Source: Acholeplasmataceae bacterium
GTDB lineage: Bacteria; Bacillota; Negativicutes; Acidaminococcales; Acidaminococcaceae
NCBI GenBank assembly: GCA_012517145.1
Contig: JAAYVM010000016.1
Location: forward strand, 1-57,430
Direction: 5' to 3'
Length of the DNA stretch: 57,430 nt
Shown: in pieces, positions 10,219 to 18,840 of the stretch
How the letters are laid out: each line of letters begins with the position of its first letter
Position numbering within the stretch: the first letter of the stretch is position 1
Position numbers and translations under genes: made by a program
The notes under the pieces: model-generated
What the model was told of the DNA's origin: nothing
Database searches by the model: none
What the model saw: the letters and a program-made list of their open reading frames with translations, nothing else

Positions 10219-11498
10219 ACTACACCATCTCTCATTACAAATTTACCTGCTACCATAGTCGCCACAGCTTTGCCCTTGCAGGACTTACCTTCAAACGGAG
10301 TTAGCTTGCCGCGTGTATAAAATTTCATACTGTCAACAATCCATTCTTTGTTTAAGTCGATTATAGTTACATCTGCCGGATTGCCAACTTTTAAACTTCC
10401 AGCATTTAATGAAAAAATATTCGCAGGCTCAGTACTCATTTTACCAATAATTTCATTAATTGTGAATAGGTTCGTATGATAAAGTTCAGTTAAAATTACT
10501 CCAAGGGATGTCTCCAAGCCGCAAAAACCGCACGGAGCATAGCGAAACTCAACATCTTTTTCTTCAGGGGCATGCGGAGCATGATCAGTTACTATTGCAT
10601 CAACCGTACCATCTTTCAGCGCTTCACGAATTGCTTCGACATGGTCTTTGGAACGCAATGGAGGCGAAACGCGCGTTGCCGTATTATAATCTGCACAAGC
10701 TTCATCAGTTAGAGTAAGATGATGCACAGTTGCTTCACAAGTTACGGGGATACCGCGTTTTTTAGCCTGACGTATTAATTCAATTGCGCCCTTACTTGCT
10801 ACGTGCGCGATATGGACACGTGCGCCGGTATACTCGGCAACCAGAATATCTCTTGCTACCGCTACGTCTTCAGCAAGTGCCGGTATGCCAGGTACGCCGA
10901 TGCGCGCTGAAACGACACCCTCATGCATATAGCCGTCGCTGCTCAACTCATGGTCAATTGAGTGGGAAATCAGTATTTTGTCGAAAGCAGAGATGTATTC
11001 TGCCGCCAGCGTAAAGGTCCTTGTGCTGCTTACATAGTGTCCATCGTCGGAAAAGGCCATCGCGCCTTTCTGAGCCATATCCCCCATCTCAGCAAGTTCT
11101 TTGCCTTCAAGGCCTTTAGTGATAGCGCCGACTACTTCAACGTTTACATAGCCTTCGCGTGCGGCACGGTCCTTGATTCCGGAAACCAGTATTGAGCTAT
11201 CAACTATTGGCTTAGTGTTTGGCATACAGGCAATCGTTGTAACGCCGCCAGCAGCCGCAGCCATCGTACCGGTAACAATATCTTCCTTGGCTTCCAGACC
11301 AGGTTCACGCAGATGCGTATGCACATCAACAAGTCCTGGTGTGACAAGAAGACCTTTTGCCTCGTATGTTTCATCAGCTTTTTCTGTAATTTTCTTTTCA
11401 ATGGCTTTTACAACACCATCTTCTATTAATAAATCCATTACTGCGTCTAAGTTTTGGCTTGGATCAACAATTCTGCCGTTTTTAATCAATGTTTTCAA
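10206..11498 (-). CDS. pyrC: Dihydroorotase (class I, zinc)
   Basis: Cyclises carbamoyl aspartate to dihydroorotate. The 430-residue amidohydrolase-fold protein has the metal motif DVHTHLREPG at about 59-68, later metal ligands in ILISHSIDHE and HIAHVASKGA, and the catalytic Asp region VTDHAPHAPEEK. The C-terminal FEGKSCKGKAVATMVAG segment closes the composite beta-sandwich. It overlaps pyrB by 17 bases. Confidence 0.95.
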   Translation of the reverse strand: MKTLIKNGRIVDPSQNLDAVMDLLIEDGVVKAIEKKITEKADETYEAKGLLVTPGLVDVHTHLREPGLEAKEDIVTGTMAAAAGGVTTIACMPNTKPIVDSSILVSGIKDRAAREGYVNVEVVGAITKGLEGKELAEMGDMAQKGAMAFSDDGHYVSSTRTFTLAAEYISAFDKILISHSIDHELSSDGYMHEGVVSARIGVPGIPALAEDVAVARDILVAEYTGARVHIAHVASKGAIELIRQAKKRGIPVTCEATVHHLTLTDEACADYNTATRVSPPLRSKDHVEAIREALKDGTVDAIVTDHAPHAPEEKDVEFRYAPCGFCGLETSLGVILTELYHTNLFTINEIIGKMSTEPANIFSLNAGSLKVGNPADVTIIDLNKEWIVDSMKFYTRGKLTPFEGKSCKGKAVATMVAGKFVMRDGVVCTR

Positions 11499-12438
11499 TT
11501 TTCTTGCCCCCTGTCAAAGTCAAAAATAGCAATGCCATACGTACTGCCACACCGTTTTCTACTTCGTCTCTTATCGCCGCATTATCACAGTAACCAACTT
11601 CCCAGGAAATCTCAAGACCTCTGTTCATTGGGCCAGGATGCAATACCGTTACATCCGTTTTAGCCAGTTTCAGCTTTTGCTCATTGATGCCGAAAATGCG
11701 TGCATATTCACGCGGCGTTGGGAACAAGCCACTTTTTTGTCGTTCAAGCTGAATGCGCAGGATGTCTACAACATCAGCACCTTCTATTGCTTCTTCGACA
11801 CGATTGTGCACTGTTACACCCAATTGTTCAATACCGTAAGGAATCAGCGTCTTTGGCCCGGCCACATTGACATCGGCGCCTAATTTCGTCCAGGCTGCGA
11901 TATTGCTTCTGGCTACGCGGCTGTACAAGATATCGCCAATAATCGCCATCTTAAGCCCTTTGAAATTTTTACCCTTCTCTCTGATAGTAAACATATCCAA
12001 AAGCCCTTGTGTCGGATGCGCATGCGCTCCGTCACCCGCATTGATGATAACTGCGTCAGAAATTTTTGCAGCATAAGCAGCCGCGCCTTCTACCGGATGT
12101 CTCATTACTATGGCATCACAGGCCATCGACTGTACTGTCAGGATAGTATCGCGCAAGCATTCACCTTTGGTAACGCTCGAACCGGAAGTTGTGATATTGA
12201 CAACATCAGCACCCAGATACTTGCCAGCCAGTTCAAAGGATGTTCTTGTTCTGGTACTTGCTTCATAAAACAGGTTAATAATCGACTTGCCTCTTAATGA
12301 AGGAACCTTTTTGATGTCCCTCTTCATGATTTTTTTCATTTCTGTAGCTGTCTGCATAACCAGCTCATATTCTTCCACGCTCATCGATGCCAGGTCCAGG
12401 ATATCCTTACCGGAGAGTGATACGTTTGCTTTTGCCAT
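11482..12438 (-). CDS. pyrB: Aspartate carbamoyltransferase catalytic subunit
   Basis: Condenses carbamoyl phosphate with aspartate. The 318-residue protein has the carbamoyl-phosphate loop STRTRTSFE at about 60-68, the SVTKGE loop, VMRHP and the HPGPMNRG segment near the C-terminus. No pyrI regulatory gene is adjacent, as is usual in Bacillota. First gene of the operon; GGAGGT lies 6 bases before the ATG and a terminator-like hairpin lies only about 30 bases upstream. Confidence 0.95.
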   Translation of the reverse strand: MAKANVSLSGKDILDLASMSVEEYELVMQTATEMKKIMKRDIKKVPSLRGKSIINLFYEASTRTRTSFELAGKYLGADVVNITTSGSSVTKGECLRDTILTVQSMACDAIVMRHPVEGAAAYAAKISDAVIINAGDGAHAHPTQGLLDMFTIREKGKNFKGLKMAIIGDILYSRVARSNIAAWTKLGADVNVAGPKTLIPYGIEQLGVTVHNRVEEAIEGADVVDILRIQLERQKSGLFPTPREYARIFGINEQKLKLAKTDVTVLHPGPMNRGLEISWEVGYCDNAAIRDEVENGVAVRMALLFLTLTGGKKIENID

Positions 12439-12467
12439 TTTCTTACCTCCAACACAAATTTTACTTC

Positions 12468-12501
12468 AAAAAAAACACCTATAGCCAAGAGCAATAGGTG
12501 T
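12468..12501 (-). terminator. Second (promoter-distal) attenuator terminator before pyrB
   Basis: On the minus strand ACACCTAT and ATAGGTGT pair around an 11-base loop, followed by eight T residues. It lies about 30 bases before pyrB and just downstream of a second PyrR-like binding loop, so it probably works as an attenuator. Confidence 0.8.
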
Positions 12502-12534
12502 AATCATAACAATGATAATGCTTGTACTTGTTAC

Positions 12535-12562
12535 AACACTCTTACTGATCTCTCTGTATCAC
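12535..12562 (-). promoter_or_regulatory. Second PyrR-like binding loop
   Basis: The minus-strand sequence GTGATACAGAGAGATCAG followed by TAAGAGTGT resembles the PyrR anti-antiterminator hairpin (conserved GAGAG loop with purine-rich 3' side). It parallels the clearer first site upstream. Assignment is by pattern. Confidence 0.6.
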
Positions 12563-12581
12563 TTAAAGATGTGAGGTACAC

Positions 12582-12620
12582 AAAAAATAAAGCCTTCTCG
12601 TCCTATGCGGCAAGAAGGCT
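12582..12620 (-). terminator. First attenuator terminator of the pyr leader
   Basis: AGCCTTCTTG pairs with CGAGAAGGCT around CCGCATAGGA on the minus strand, followed by TTATTTTTT. It directly follows the first PyrR binding loop. Confidence 0.8.
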
Positions 12621-12641
12621 GATGGTTATCTTTATTCCAAA

Positions 12642-12667
12642 GGTCCTTACTTAGTCTCACAGGACTA
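12642..12667 (-). promoter_or_regulatory. First PyrR binding loop (UMP-dependent attenuation)
   Basis: Minus-strand TAGTCCTGTGAGACTAAGT then AAGGACC matches the PyrR target: AGTCC pairs with GGAC(C), with the GTGAGACT loop motif. In Bacillus, PyrR bound to UMP stabilises this hairpin so that the downstream terminator forms. No pyrR gene is in this window. Confidence 0.75.
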
Positions 12668-12694
12668 GTTTAAAGGTGCTATTCTGTTTTAAAA

Positions 12695-12723
12695 ATTTTA
12701 TCACTTACATCTCTAAAAGTCAA
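12695..12723 (-). promoter_or_regulatory. Sigma-70 promoter of the pyr operon
   Basis: TTGACT at 12718-12723, 17-base spacer, TAAAAT at 12695-12700 on the minus strand. Start predicted near 12688, about 20 bases before the first PyrR loop. Confidence 0.75.
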
Positions 12724-12736
12724 ATAAACGGTAAAA

Positions 12737-14044
12737 TTATTTTTCACCAAAATGCTTGGCAAGAACAGTCACAAGACCAACGCTTTTTGACAAACAATCT
12801 TCGTTAAAATCAAATGCTGAATTGTGGTGTCCAGCTTTAAGAGAAGAACCGTACATCATGTAAACGGCCTTGCCGCCTAATTGCTGCACCCTCTCCATGA
12901 AATACGAGCAGTCTTCACTTGCTCCAAGGTCGACTTTGGGTACAACCTCGCTGAACTTGTCAGAAGCAACTGCAATTTTGTATACTTCTTCACCCATATC
13001 CTCATCCAACGAGCAGGATGGAGCTCCGCCAACTTCTTCAATTTTGACTTCAACATTATACAAATCAGCTGAAGCTTTGATCATGCGTTTGGCTTCGCTA
13101 ACCATAAATTCATTTATTTCAGTATTACCGCCGCGAGTTTCCAGTTTGATTACGGCGCGATCAGGCAGGATATTGCGTCCGGTACCTGCATCCAGAACAC
13201 CAACGTTAATACGGGATACGCCTTTTCCGTGTCGAGATATTGAATGCAGTGCGATACTTGCCGCCGCTGCAGCCAAAAGTGCGTTGCGGCCTTCTTCCGG
13301 TGCTGCTCCCGCATGACTGGATTTGCCCGTAAAATAAGCATCCAACTTAGTTGTTGCTAAAAAACCATCCGTCATACAAGCCAGCATGCCGTCTCTATTG
13401 GCATTAAAACCAATATGGCCCGACAAGAAGTATTGCACATCGTCCACGATGCCACTTGCAACCATTGCTCGGGCACCACGCACACCTTCTTCGCCTGGTT
13501 GGAAAATAATTTTTACAGTTCCGCTCATTTCATCTTTATGCTGCGCAATCAATCTGGCAACCGCAAGTCCTACAGTTACGTGACCGTCATGGCCACAAGC
13601 ATGCATCAATCCTTCATGCAAAGAACTGAAACCCTCTTGTACAGGGCGATGCGTATCAGCGGTTGTTTCGCCACCTTCATTGGAATCCATATCAAAACGC
13701 AGACCAACAACATTTCCCGGTTTGGCAAACTTCATGATGCCGACAACACCCGTCTTGCCTCCGCACATTTTTTCAACCCATTTTTGCTCAGCGCCCTCTT
13801 CCAAAGCTCTTTTCATTGCTTTTTCAAGAACTGCTTCGTCAGGAACGCCCATCATATCTTCTTCTTTAATGACCTGGGCTCCGCACAAGACTTCGTAACC
13901 TAAAGCTTCAAGCACACTTGCTGCTTTGGAAGCCGTACGGAACTCGGTCCAGGCTGACTCTGGATGTCTATGCAAATCTCTTCTTTGTGCTACAAGTTCT
14001 TCCTGCATCGCTGCAGCTTCCTGCCAAATCTTTTCCATAATCAT
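12737..14044 (-). CDS. M20D-family amidohydrolase, AbgA-like
   Basis: A zinc peptidase/amidohydrolase of 435 residues. Closest in character to AbgA, the subunit A of p-aminobenzoyl-glutamate hydrolase: it shares the long insert after the N-terminal HRHPE region, RFDMDSNE, the metal-binding MHACGHDGH and FQPGEEG motifs, GRNALLAAAAA, and the C-terminal AGHHN histidines. The metal ligands all appear present. An AbgB partner is not adjacent, so it may act alone on N-acyl amino acids. ATG at 14044 follows GAGGGGG by 4 bases; an ATG two codons later is also possible. Confidence 0.85.
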   Translation of the reverse strand: MIMEKIWQEAAAMQEELVAQRRDLHRHPESAWTEFRTASKAASVLEALGYEVLCGAQVIKEEDMMGVPDEAVLEKAMKRALEEGAEQKWVEKMCGGKTGVVGIMKFAKPGNVVGLRFDMDSNEGGETTADTHRPVQEGFSSLHEGLMHACGHDGHVTVGLAVARLIAQHKDEMSGTVKIIFQPGEEGVRGARAMVASGIVDDVQYFLSGHIGFNANRDGMLACMTDGFLATTKLDAYFTGKSSHAGAAPEEGRNALLAAAAASIALHSISRHGKGVSRINVGVLDAGTGRNILPDRAVIKLETRGGNTEINEFMVSEAKRMIKASADLYNVEVKIEEVGGAPSCSLDEDMGEEVYKIAVASDKFSEVVPKVDLGASEDCSYFMERVQQLGGKAVYMMYGSSLKAGHHNSAFDFNEDCLSKSVGLVTVLAKHFGEK

Positions 14045-14065
14045 ACTTCCCCCTCTTATACTTTT

Positions 14066-14275
14066 TTAACAATCCGGAAACAACACCAGCTGGTCGCTGT
14101 CGATAGGCAAAAACACTTCACTTTCAATCTTGCGGTTTTTACTGTTAACCCATTTACCGCAATCTGGACATTGTATTATCGTGGATGGAAGCGCCCAAGC
14201 CAGATGCTTGCCACATTTAGGACAAACGTATTCTATTTGCAGCGCAGATGGATGATTCTTCTCCCTCTTTGGCAT
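14066..14275 (-). CDS. Small zinc-ribbon protein
   Basis: A 69-residue protein with two CxxC knuckles (VCPKCGKH at about 17-24 and QCPDCGKW at about 35-42), a rubredoxin-like or zinc-ribbon fold. No further domain is visible. It lies just upstream of the amidohydrolase on the same strand, with about 20 bases between, so the two may be cotranscribed. Function unknown. Confidence 0.65.
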   Translation of the reverse strand: MPKREKNHPSALQIEYVCPKCGKHLAWALPSTIIQCPDCGKWVNSKNRKIESEVFLPIDSDQLVLFPDC

Positions 14276-14422
14276 CTTGTCGCATCCCTTCTTATTTTTC
14301 TTTGTTCATTATACTATAGACCATAATAAAATGCAGTACTGAACGTCATTTTTTTGCATAGACAAACCAGTCTCAATGGTCTATCCTATACATAGACAAT
14401 CTAGAGAACGGGGTGAATCACA

Positions 14423-14734
14423 ATGACCCAGCTTAATTCAGCGTTTGAAGAACTTGGTTTTTGGGAATCAGAAACTGAAGAAGAACATATTGCCATTTTT
14501 GGTATGGACTTTCCTTCTGAGCAATCCTATATCATCATAACCGATGATACCGGCAATACTCCGGAAGATGAAAACAAAACGCTTGTGGTTGCTTGCTACA
14601 GCGATGATGATTGTTTCAAATGGGGCAAGGAACTGGAAGACTTTGCAGCTCTTGAAGCAATTTGCGGGGCAAATCCACCGGAAAGCAAGGAACTGTTGGA
14701 AGCATTGCAAAACTACACAATAACAAAAAAATAA
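14423..14734 (+). CDS. Small acidic protein of unknown function
   Basis: A 103-residue acidic, soluble protein (ELGFWESETEEEHIAIFGMDFPSEQS...), preceded by a GGGGTGA ribosome site 6 bases before the ATG. No family motif is recognised. It has two cysteines and no signal peptide or membrane segment, and is followed by a strong hairpin. It stands alone, divergent from the zinc-ribbon gene. Confidence 0.65.
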   Translation: MTQLNSAFEELGFWESETEEEHIAIFGMDFPSEQSYIIITDDTGNTPEDENKTLVVACYSDDDCFKWGKELEDFAALEAICGANPPESKELLEALQNYTITKK

Positions 14735-14746
14735 TAATTAAGAAAC

Positions 14747-14781
14747 AATCAGGGTCAGCTGCATTGCAGCTGACCCTGATT
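14747..14781. terminator. Convergent terminator, near-perfect palindrome
   Basis: AATCAGGGTCAGCTGCA pairs with TGCAGCTGACCCTGATT. T-rich sequence follows on the minus strand and a weaker one on the plus strand. It separates two convergent genes. Confidence 0.75.
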
Positions 14782-14812
14782 TCATTAAAAACAATATTTT
14801 TGATTGAAAATA

Positions 14813-15538
14813 CTAAAGTAATTCAAAGGCAGCATCAACATCAGCACTGACTTTTAGGTTTCCCGCCATGATTTGAGTTGGCGCTGCTCCCGCTGCTGAT
14901 TTGTAGAGAGCTATAGTCTCATAGCTTGAATCATTATAATCCATGCCGCCTACACTTCCAATATTTGCCAAGACCATTTTACCCAAAGTACGTCCGCCGG
15001 CATTAGCAACTATGCCAGCTTTTTCTTCAGCATTTTTTAAAGCAAGAGCCAACATTTCTCTTTCCAGGTCTTTACGATTGCTGACAGTAAAGGTAACCCC
15101 GTTAAAAACATTTGCACCATCCGCAAACATCTGGTCGATTACAGCTCCAACCTTTTTCAAATCCTGAACTTTAACGCTAAGACTGTAACTCATACTGTAA
15201 CCAGTAATAATATGCTTGACTTTGGAAGCCTCGCTGTATTCCGGTCTGAGACTGTAGCCAACTGTTTTAATATCCTCTTTGCCGATGCCGGTATTTTCCA
15301 GCGAAGCTATTACATTATTTACTATTTCAGCATTGGCATTTCTGGCCTCTTCCGCAGTTTTCCCCTGCGTAGTTACGCCTACATTAACAAATGCAGTATC
15401 AGGAGCGACTTCACGCGTGACTGAGCCATTAGCACGTACAATGTCGTATTCTCTCTCTGCCGCCCATACCTGCCCGGCCATCAAAAACATAAAGCATACT
15501 ACCAACAAAATAATTTTACTTGTTTTGCGCATAATCAT
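14813..15538 (-). CDS. Exported SIMPL-domain protein (DUF541)
   Basis: A 241-residue protein with a clear signal peptide (basic start, IILLVVCFMFLMAG, then a VWAAE cleavage site) followed by one SIMPL domain: GSVTREVAPDTAFVNVGVTTQGKTAEEA and the late AEEKAGIVANAGGRTLGK segment are characteristic. Members are periplasmic or surface proteins of poorly defined role, some linked to oxidative stress protection. The GTG/ATG choice at the N-terminus (MIM) is uncertain by two codons. Apparently monocistronic. Confidence 0.85.
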   Translation of the reverse strand: MIMRKTSKIILLVVCFMFLMAGQVWAAEREYDIVRANGSVTREVAPDTAFVNVGVTTQGKTAEEARNANAEIVNNVIASLENTGIGKEDIKTVGYSLRPEYSEASKVKHIITGYSMSYSLSVKVQDLKKVGAVIDQMFADGANVFNGVTFTVSNRKDLEREMLALALKNAEEKAGIVANAGGRTLGKMVLANIGSVGGMDYNDSSYETIALYKSAAGAAPTQIMAGNLKVSADVDAAFELL

Positions 15539-15734
15539 CCTCCTTAGAAATTAGTTTTTGCATCTTAATTATACTACTAAGCATAGTATCAGTCACCATC
15601 AGCAACTCAATCAGAACATTCGAGACTAGATTTAATAAAACATTCATAATTTTGTCCTCTTCTCCATTGATTTATCAAAGAAAAGGAATTAAAATAAGAA
15701 AGGTTAAAATTTGACGTAAAGGGGTTTTTACTTG

Positions 15735-16988
15735 ATGGAAAGAAGAATTATCCAAGTTGAAGAACGGCCGCCACTTCTGCTTAATATCCCGCTTAGTCTC
15801 CAGCATTTATTTGCCATGTTCGGCGCCACAGTCTTAGTTCCTTTTCTGTTTAATGTCAATCCAACGACTTGTCTCTTCATGAACGGCATCGGTACTCTGC
15901 TTTACATTTTTATTACAAAAGGACAAATCCCTTCCTACTTAGGTTCAAGTTTTGCCTTTATTTCTCCTGTCATGGTCATTCTCAGTTCACATGGCTATGC
16001 CGCGGCACAATCAGGCTTCATCGTTTTCGGTCTGCTCTTCTGCCTGTTTTCCTTCATTATTAAAATGGTCGGCACCAAATGGATAGATGTTATCTTCCCC
16101 CCAGCTTGTATGGGCGCAATCGTAGCAATAATCGGTCTGGAGCTCGCACCTGTAGCAGCTGGCATGGCTGGCTTAACAGGTGACAAAATTAATTTCAGCA
16201 ACGTAGCGGTTTCTATGTTCACTCTTGGCGTTACCGTTGTCGGCAGCGTAGTATTCAGAGGTTTCCTTTCCATCATACCTGTTTTGGTTGGTGTCATCAG
16301 CGGCTATATCTTCGCTTTCGCTATGGGTATGGTAGATCTCACACCAGTTTACAATGCACCTTGGTTCCAGATTCCACAATTCTATCAACCAGAATTCAGC
16401 CTTGACGCAATCATGATTATTGCACCGGCAACCTTAGTTGTTTTGGCTGAACACATTGGCCACTTGGTTGTTACCGGCAATATAGTAGAACGCAACTTAA
16501 TAGAGAAGCCAGGCCTTTCCCGTTCGCTCTTCGCTGACGGCCTTGCAAACGTCCTTTCCGGCTTCTTCGGCGCAACGCCAAATACTACTTACGGTGAAAA
16601 CATCGGTGTTATGGCCATAACTAAAGTATACAGCGTCTGGGTAATCGGCGGAGCTGCAGTAATGGCTATCGGTCTCTCCTTCATTGGCAAGCTTGCTGAG
16701 CTTATCCGCAGTATCCCAGTTCCTGTTATGGGCGGTGTCTGCTGCCTGCTTTTCGGTGTAATCGCAGTTTCCGGTATTCGCATCCTTGTTGACGGCAGAG
16801 TTGACTTCAGTAAATCTTCCAACATGGTACTTTCCGGTGTTATCTTTACCATCGGCGTCAGCGGCGCAAAACTTACCATTGGCACCATGAGCGTTCAAGG
16901 CATGGTACTTGCAACAGTTGTTGCCATCATCATGAGCTTATCTTTCAAGATATTTGAAAAACTCAATTTATTACGCAAAGAAGACTAA
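15735..16988 (+). CDS. uraA: Uracil permease (nucleobase/cation symporter-2 family)
   Basis: A 417-residue membrane protein with about 14 hydrophobic segments. Family features include LSLQHLFAMFGATVLVPFL near the N-terminus, the GSSFAFISP segment, and the substrate-site residues in LAEHIGH and TPNTTYGENIG. Its product would feed salvage for the same UMP pool that the pyr operon makes. AAAGGGG lies about 10 bases before the ATG; an in-frame TTG directly before it is the alternative start. No PyrR loop is seen in its leader. Confidence 0.9.
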   Translation: MERRIIQVEERPPLLLNIPLSLQHLFAMFGATVLVPFLFNVNPTTCLFMNGIGTLLYIFITKGQIPSYLGSSFAFISPVMVILSSHGYAAAQSGFIVFGLLFCLFSFIIKMVGTKWIDVIFPPACMGAIVAIIGLELAPVAAGMAGLTGDKINFSNVAVSMFTLGVTVVGSVVFRGFLSIIPVLVGVISGYIFAFAMGMVDLTPVYNAPWFQIPQFYQPEFSLDAIMIIAPATLVVLAEHIGHLVVTGNIVERNLIEKPGLSRSLFADGLANVLSGFFGATPNTTYGENIGVMAITKVYSVWVIGGAAVMAIGLSFIGKLAELIRSIPVPVMGGVCCLLFGVIAVSGIRILVDGRVDFSKSSNMVLSGVIFTIGVSGAKLTIGTMSVQGMVLATVVAIIMSLSFKIFEKLNLLRKED

Positions 16989-17004
16989 ATTCAAAATTAT
17001 TGAG

Positions 17005-17120
17005 TATAAAGTAAAAAACCCGCTGACAAAGTCAGCGGGTTTTTCATTTCTTACAGCCAAGGCCGCAAGCGCGGTTGCTCGGTGGGCTCAACACCTTGCA
17101 ACCTTTGAGTCCATAAATAG
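17005..17120 (-). ncRNA. Candidate small RNA with pseudoknot potential
   Basis: On the minus strand TTGCAT (17149-17154), a 16-base spacer and TATAAT (17127-17132) precede about 115 bases that end in the hairpin AAACCCGCTGAC/GTCAGCGGGTTT plus six T residues. The interior can form GGACTCAA with TTGAGCCC (one A-C mismatch), interleaved with GGTTGC and GCAACC, an H-type pseudoknot, and a CCGC-GCTT-GCGG hairpin. No open frame is present. No known family is recognised. Confidence 0.45.
17013..17046. terminator. Bidirectional terminator after uraA
   Basis: AAACCCGCTGAC pairs with GTCAGCGGGTTT around a 3-base loop, with T runs on both strands. It ends uraA on the plus strand and could end the small RNA candidate on the minus strand. 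Confidence 0.9.
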
Positions 17121-17174
17121 GTTTTTATTATAACATGTATAATGAAATATGCAAAGAAAAATTATCAAAAAGGA

Positions 17175-17203
17175 TTTACTATAAGCCTTGCAAGCACTAT
17201 AAT
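17175..17203 (+). promoter_or_regulatory. Sigma-70 promoter of the 17245 gene
   Basis: TTTACT, 17-base spacer, TATAAT (17198-17203), about 40 bases before the TTG start codon. Confidence 0.6.
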
Positions 17204-17244
17204 AAATAGAATAAATTGTAATTATTGAAAAGGAGCCGATTGTC

Positions 17245-18276
17245 TTGCGTACACGCACTAAGTTAACTTTGTCAATTGCCCTGATTCTCGTCGTCTGTAT
17301 CTCGGTCGGCGCATTGTTTTATTTCTCCGGCCAGAAAAAAACACCGGAACATTCGATTAACCTGATTAGCAACGCGATTAAACAACATGATTTAGCAACC
17401 TTTGAAAAGCATTTCGATATGGAAACTTTCTACGGCGAAGCTTTTGATGACGTCATTTCTCCAACGCTGAGACAGCCAACCCAGGACGGCATAAATGATT
17501 TTCTGGCCAGCATCATGGCTTCCGTAAAACAATCATTTGTAAATTCCATGGTTGAACAAACAAGAAGGTATGTCGAATCCGGTTCATTAGAAAGCGACAA
17601 TAAAGCTCCAGAACAAATCCTGGCTAAAAAATTCACTGAACTGACTGACTTCCGTAACGTCACCTTTAAGAGCATTAAAGAAACTAAGATAGAAGGCAAC
17701 ATTGCTTATGTAGATGTTCTCATCCACCAGAACCAGGTTGATGAAGATTTCGTTTTACGTTTGAAAATGCGCAAGCTGCAGGATGAAACCTGGTGCATCG
17801 TTGGTATCAATAACATCCATGAATTTCTTGCAGATATTTCCAAAATGAAATCTGAAAAGTTGGCCGTTTTAAACAAGCCGCTATCTAAGAAAATCCAGGA
17901 GCAAATTGCCATAACTTCCGAAAAATTTGAGCATCAGAAAAACAATCGTTACGGTGCATCCTATGCTTTCTCCTATACTCCTACCGTTGAATTCAAACAA
18001 GGCAAGCAAGTAGCTGAATTTATCGGTCAGGTCGATGTTTACAACAAAAACAAAGATAAGATCTTCTCCCAAAAATTCGTCAATGCCGGTCCATTCCCTG
18101 TTAATACCAAACAGGAATTTCATTTCAGCTGGCCTTTGAATCCTTTTGTGCCTAGTGAAAAAGAATTGATAAACACCTCCGATTCTGATTTGTCTATCAA
18201 AACAGAAATCATTCGCGTAACTTTCACTGATGGCAGCGAGCTTCATTTACTGGAGAATATGCCCGGAGCAAAATAA
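17245..18276 (+). CDS. Membrane-anchored protein, DUF2939-like
   Basis: A 343-residue protein with one N-terminal membrane segment (LSIALILVVCISVGALFYF) and a long extracytoplasmic part. The region after the anchor (SINLISNAIKQHDLATFEKHFDMETFYGEAFDDVI) resembles the DUF2939 family, in which a short helical repeat follows the anchor; the C-terminal half (about 215-343) looks like a separate beta-rich domain. The TTG start follows AGGAG by 9 bases. It has its own promoter. Function unknown; the family call is moderate. Confidence 0.7.
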   Translation: MRTRTKLTLSIALILVVCISVGALFYFSGQKKTPEHSINLISNAIKQHDLATFEKHFDMETFYGEAFDDVISPTLRQPTQDGINDFLASIMASVKQSFVNSMVEQTRRYVESGSLESDNKAPEQILAKKFTELTDFRNVTFKSIKETKIEGNIAYVDVLIHQNQVDEDFVLRLKMRKLQDETWCIVGINNIHEFLADISKMKSEKLAVLNKPLSKKIQEQIAITSEKFEHQKNNRYGASYAFSYTPTVEFKQGKQVAEFIGQVDVYNKNKDKIFSQKFVNAGPFPVNTKQEFHFSWPLNPFVPSEKELINTSDSDLSIKTEIIRVTFTDGSELHLLENMPGAK

Positions 18277-18290
18277 ATCAGAAAAAGCAA

Positions 18291-18324
18291 AAAACGTCTG
18301 AGATTTAATCTCAGACGTTTTTTT
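18291..18324. terminator. Convergent intrinsic terminator
   Basis: AAAACGTCTGAGATT pairs with AATCTCAGACGTTTT, with T runs on both strands, between the DUF2939-like gene and the convergent acetyltransferase gene. Confidence 0.9.
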
Positions 18325-18328
18325 TATT

Positions 18329-18751
18329 TTATAAAACTTTTAATAACAATACGTGCGGTATGCCATCCTCCATGAATACTTCAGAAGATGTCTTATACCC
18401 TTGCTTATGATAAAAACCTTCAGCTTGGGTCTGCCCATGCAGCTTGGCCTTAGTCATGCCTTTGGCACGCGCTAACTTTTCCAGGCCCTCAACAATCATA
18501 CGGCCTGCATCCAATTTGCGATAATCCTGTAAAATGCAAATACGTTCAAGTTTGGCCAAACAGCCAAAATAACGCACACGGCCTGTGCCAACAACCTTAC
18601 TGCCGTCACAAAGTATTATATGTTCAGCCGCCTGCTCATTTTGATCAATTTCACAATCTTCAGGCACGCCCTGCTCTTTCACAAAAACATTGATACGAAC
18701 ACGAAAAGCTTCTTCAAGCTCTTGTGGCGTAGCAACTTTCTTTATCTCCAC
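18329..18751 (-). CDS. GNAT-family N-acetyltransferase (ElaA/YjcF-like)
   Basis: A 140-residue acetyltransferase. The N-terminal RINVFVKEQGVPEDCEID segment is typical of the ElaA/YjcF group, followed by the acetyl-CoA region LERICILQDYRKLDAGRMIVEGLEKLA (a variant of the Q/RxxGxG/A loop) and KLHGQTQAEGFYHKQGYK near the C-terminus. Substrate unknown. It appears to be monocistronic. Confidence 0.85.
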   Translation of the reverse strand: MEIKKVATPQELEEAFRVRINVFVKEQGVPEDCEIDQNEQAAEHIILCDGSKVVGTGRVRYFGCLAKLERICILQDYRKLDAGRMIVEGLEKLARAKGMTKAKLHGQTQAEGFYHKQGYKTSSEVFMEDGIPHVLLLKVL

Positions 18752-18840
18752 AGTAGGATCCCCTTTACAATAAAATCACCAACCTATTGTAACAAAAAGG
18801 ACACTACTACGCAAGTTATTTAAACTAACAAAGGGCAGTT

